Part shown: positions 62,777-64,000 of the stretch, piece after piece
Position numbering within the stretch: the first letter of the stretch is position 1
Layout of the letters: each line of letters begins with the position of its first letter
The notes under the pieces: model-generated
The model's database searches: none
The model's input: the letters and a program-made list of their open reading frames with translations, nothing else
Told to the model about the DNA's origin: nothing
Source of the DNA: Tolypothrix sp. NIES-4075
GTDB taxonomy: Bacteria > Cyanobacteriota > Cyanobacteriia > Cyanobacteriales > Nostocaceae
DNA length: 64,000 bases
NCBI RefSeq assembly: GCF_002218085.1
Contig: NZ_BDUC01000002.1
Span: 1,246,459-1,310,458 of the forward strand
Reading direction: 5' to 3'
Made by a program: the position numbers and the translations under genes

Positions 62777-63049
62777 AGGATGTTTAAAAAGTATTATAGC
62801 CGTTCTTAGTTGGATGCAATTGCATTGTTCTATTGTCGCGTGTAGGGGCACGGCATTGCCGTGCCCCTACGAGTGTATTGGACTCAACCAATAACCGCTA
62901 TATTATTAACATCAAAACCTCCCAAACCTAACCCCCCTGCCCCCCTTCCCTACAAGGGAAGAGGGGTTTCAAAGCCTCTCCCCCACGGGGGGAGAGGAAT
63001 GGAAGCGGGGTTTTTGGTATATTTTAGGACTTTTCAAACATCCTCTAAA
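62774..63049. mobile_element. MITE-like element 2, 276 bp, abutting element 1
   Basis: Ends are AGAGGATGTTTAAAAAGT (62774-62791) and ACTTTTCAAACATCCTCT (63032-63049), complementary except one base, and both are flanked by TAA. Inside are a GTAGGGGCACGGCA palindrome (about 62842-62870) and a ctctccc-rich inverted repeat (about 62965-62997). The same end sequence occurs once at 25221. Confidence 0.7.
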
Positions 63050-63079
63050 TGATAAGTCTTTAACCGCACACGATATAAT

Positions 63080-63247
63080 GCATCGACCTGCATTGTTAAT
63101 GCATCGGCTTGCATTGTTAATGCATCGGCTTGCATTGTTAATGCATCGACCTGCATTGTTAATGCATCGACCTGCATTGTTAATGCATCGACCTGCATTG
63201 TTAATGCATCGACCTGCATTGTTAATGCATCGGCTTGCCTACCTAAT
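63080..63247. repeat. 21-bp tandem repeat, eight units
   Basis: Eight units of GCATCGACCTGCATTGTTAA plus T, with GACC alternating with GGCT. The last unit is degenerate. On the minus strand the frame reads (V/A)DALTMQ heptapeptides for about 55 residues within an 82-codon open frame, on the plus strand MHRPALL. Third array of period 21 in the window. Confidence 0.92.
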
Positions 63248-63475
63248 ACCAAATTGCCAAAGGATGTATTTTTAAATAACACAGTAAGTATATTTTTGCA
63301 TCTATTACTGAGATGAATTTAACCTCTACCGAGAGAGAGTTTTTACAAATAGCGAAAGCAAGTAAGGTGTTGACAACAACAACATGATGTTAAGTGTTGT
63401 GACTACAGGCAAGTCAAATTCTGCCTAAGATTTCTCGATTTATTCTCAATAACCTAAGTAAAGAGGATTTGTGCA

Positions 63476-63850
63476 ATGAAAAAGATGATAATTGCCTTGT
63501 TTATCATGCTCTCCTTGACCCTATCGCTAGGTCAGGGGCAAGCTCTTGCTGCAAGCGACTGCTTGAAAACGCTTAATACTGGTTCAGCTACAACCATACC
63601 AGTATTTTACGAAGATCAAGCTGCTTTCTACGGCTGGTCGGGAGGTGTGATTACTAATGATATGTACTACAACGCCTGCGGTTCAACTGTGACTCTCAAA
63701 GTTAACTATGCTGACTGGAACAAAGCCCGAGAAGCAGGAAAGCTAGATGGAATTCGATATATATACAAAGCAAAGGATGGTCCAATTCAGGTTAGGAAGG
63801 TTGCAGGAACTCAACCCACCGATGTGAAAATTGAGGATTTCTACAGCTAA
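63476..63850 (+). CDS. Small secreted protein, unknown function
   Basis: 124 residues with a clear Sec signal peptide (KKMIIALFIMLSLTLSL ... cleavage near ALA-AS, about residue 26). The mature part has two cysteines (SDCLKTL and NACGST) that could form a disulfide, several Tyr/Trp residues, and looks beta-rich. Not recognised. AGAGGAT lies 8 bases before ATG 63476 and a terminator follows at once, so it is a single-gene unit. Confidence 0.8.
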   Translation: MKKMIIALFIMLSLTLSLGQGQALAASDCLKTLNTGSATTIPVFYEDQAAFYGWSGGVITNDMYYNACGSTVTLKVNYADWNKAREAGKLDGIRYIYKAKDGPIQVRKVAGTQPTDVKIEDFYS

Positions 63851-63862
63851 GGAAGACTAAGA

Positions 63863-63890
63863 CCCTCACCAATTTCCTGATGAGGGTTTT
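63863..63890 (+). terminator. Rho-independent terminator of the small secreted-protein gene
   Basis: CCCTCACCA and TGATGAGGG pair with one mismatch, followed by TTTTCGCTTT; 12 bases after the stop codon. Confidence 0.8.
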
Positions 63891-63946
63891 CGCTTTGAGG
63901 CTGACATAATCGGCTAGTCTTTCCTAAATTGGGAGAATGAAAAATT

Positions 63947-63979
63947 AGATCCCCGACTTCTCAAAGAAGTCGGGGATCT
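63947..63979. repeat. Perfect inverted repeat AGATCCCCGACTTCT
   Basis: 15-bp perfect stem with loop CAA, at the right end of the window. A common type of cyanobacterial dispersed repeat; could also be a terminator on the other strand. Confidence 0.8.
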
Positions 63980-64000
63980 GCACACACGCATTTTCACAAA

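Larger units (their letters stand above)
62469..63475. other. Gene-free kilobase made mainly of repeats
   Basis: From left to right: a short agagtgcaagagtgc repeat (about 62560-62590), two abutting MITE-like elements, the 21-bp array, then about 230 bases of ordinary intergenic sequence before the secreted-protein gene, containing gttgtgactacaggc and an AGAGGAT ribosome binding site at its end. Confidence 0.65.

Noticed and set aside
63034..63282. Minus-strand frame of 82 codons with (V/A)DALTMQ heptads, possibly a coiled-coil peptide
   Set aside because: It exists because the satellite has a 21-bp period; the opposite strand is open too, and there is no convincing ribosome binding site. Kept as a repeat, with expression left as a test.
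1..64000. tRNA, rRNA, tmRNA, riboswitch
   Set aside because: No T-loop/acceptor-stem pattern, rRNA core or known riboswitch core was found by eye on either strand; a covariance-model scan would settle it.

Overview
The window is cyanobacterial chromosome. Evidence: two copies of psbA (photosystem II D1), a ferrochelatase carrying a chlorophyll-binding-type C-terminal helix, the carboxysome shell protein CcmP, a PEP-CTERM surface protein, many GCGATCGC (HIP1) octamers, and the short tandem 'ccactatccac / taatgggtaatggg' repeats common in large genomes of filamentous (Nostocales-type) cyanobacteria. Most of the sequence is A+T-rich; one G+C-rich block (39.2-40.1 kb) stands out as foreign. I found no tRNA, rRNA or CRISPR array.

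Layout. 0-9.6 kb: class A penicillin-binding protein divergent from tyrS-pyrF, a type-4 uracil-DNA glycosylase, a phosphoribosyltransferase, small membrane proteins, a deleted SDR gene and a GNAT acetyltransferase. 9.6-17 kb: hemN, a PaaK-like adenylate-forming enzyme, a Pro/Thr-rich secreted peptide, a truncated xisI, a 21-bp repeat array, an MFS exporter and a fatty acid hydroxylase-type membrane enzyme. 17.1-22.1 kb: a redox/electrophile cluster, with an ArsR-type (RexT-like) repressor divergent from thioredoxin across a palindrome, then two Old Yellow Enzymes, a nitroreductase and a GST. 22.4-23.8 kb: the most unusual locus, a peptide with a double-glycine leader and an actinobacterial chaplin-type core, followed by a MauE/thioredoxin fusion membrane protein. 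24-31.3 kb: MFS transporter, 21-bp repeat array, recR with an apparent ACG start, a diguanylate cyclase, ccmP with a pentapeptide-repeat gene, psbA copy 1 and a HIT protein. 31.4-35.1 kb: an unknown gene split by an IS630-type element, divergent from another unknown gene. 35.1-44.5 kb: comM, an SDR, a PEP-CTERM protein, transposase debris beside a frameshifted G+C-rich nitrilase-like gene, YihY and YetF-type membrane proteins, purB and a zinc metallopeptidase. 44.9-54.8 kb: DUF4126, hemH, a methyltransferase, psbA copy 2, cofG, ispG, a Ctp protease, a degraded VapBC pair and an AhpD-like protein. 54.8-64 kb: EF-G-like GTPase, TPR lipoprotein-like secreted protein, PsiE, DUF1499, a mercuric-reductase-like flavoprotein, a proline iminopeptidase-type hydrolase, two abutting MITE-like elements, a third 21-bp array and a small secreted protein.

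How genes work together: haem and chlorophyll supply (hemN, hemH), D1 synthesis (two psbA), carboxysome shell (ccmP), isoprenoid precursors (ispG) and deazaflavin chromophore (cofG) are scattered photosynthetic functions, not operons. The clear functional clusters are the RexT-like/thioredoxin/OYE/nitroreductase/GST group and the two-gene chaplin-like locus. Dispersed palindromic repeats (GTAGAGACGCG..., GTAGTGAGCGATTTATCGCTC, GTAGGGGCAC...) occupy most intergenic gaps, and one copy lies inside a coding sequence. Functional calls are from motif recognition by eye; no database search was run.
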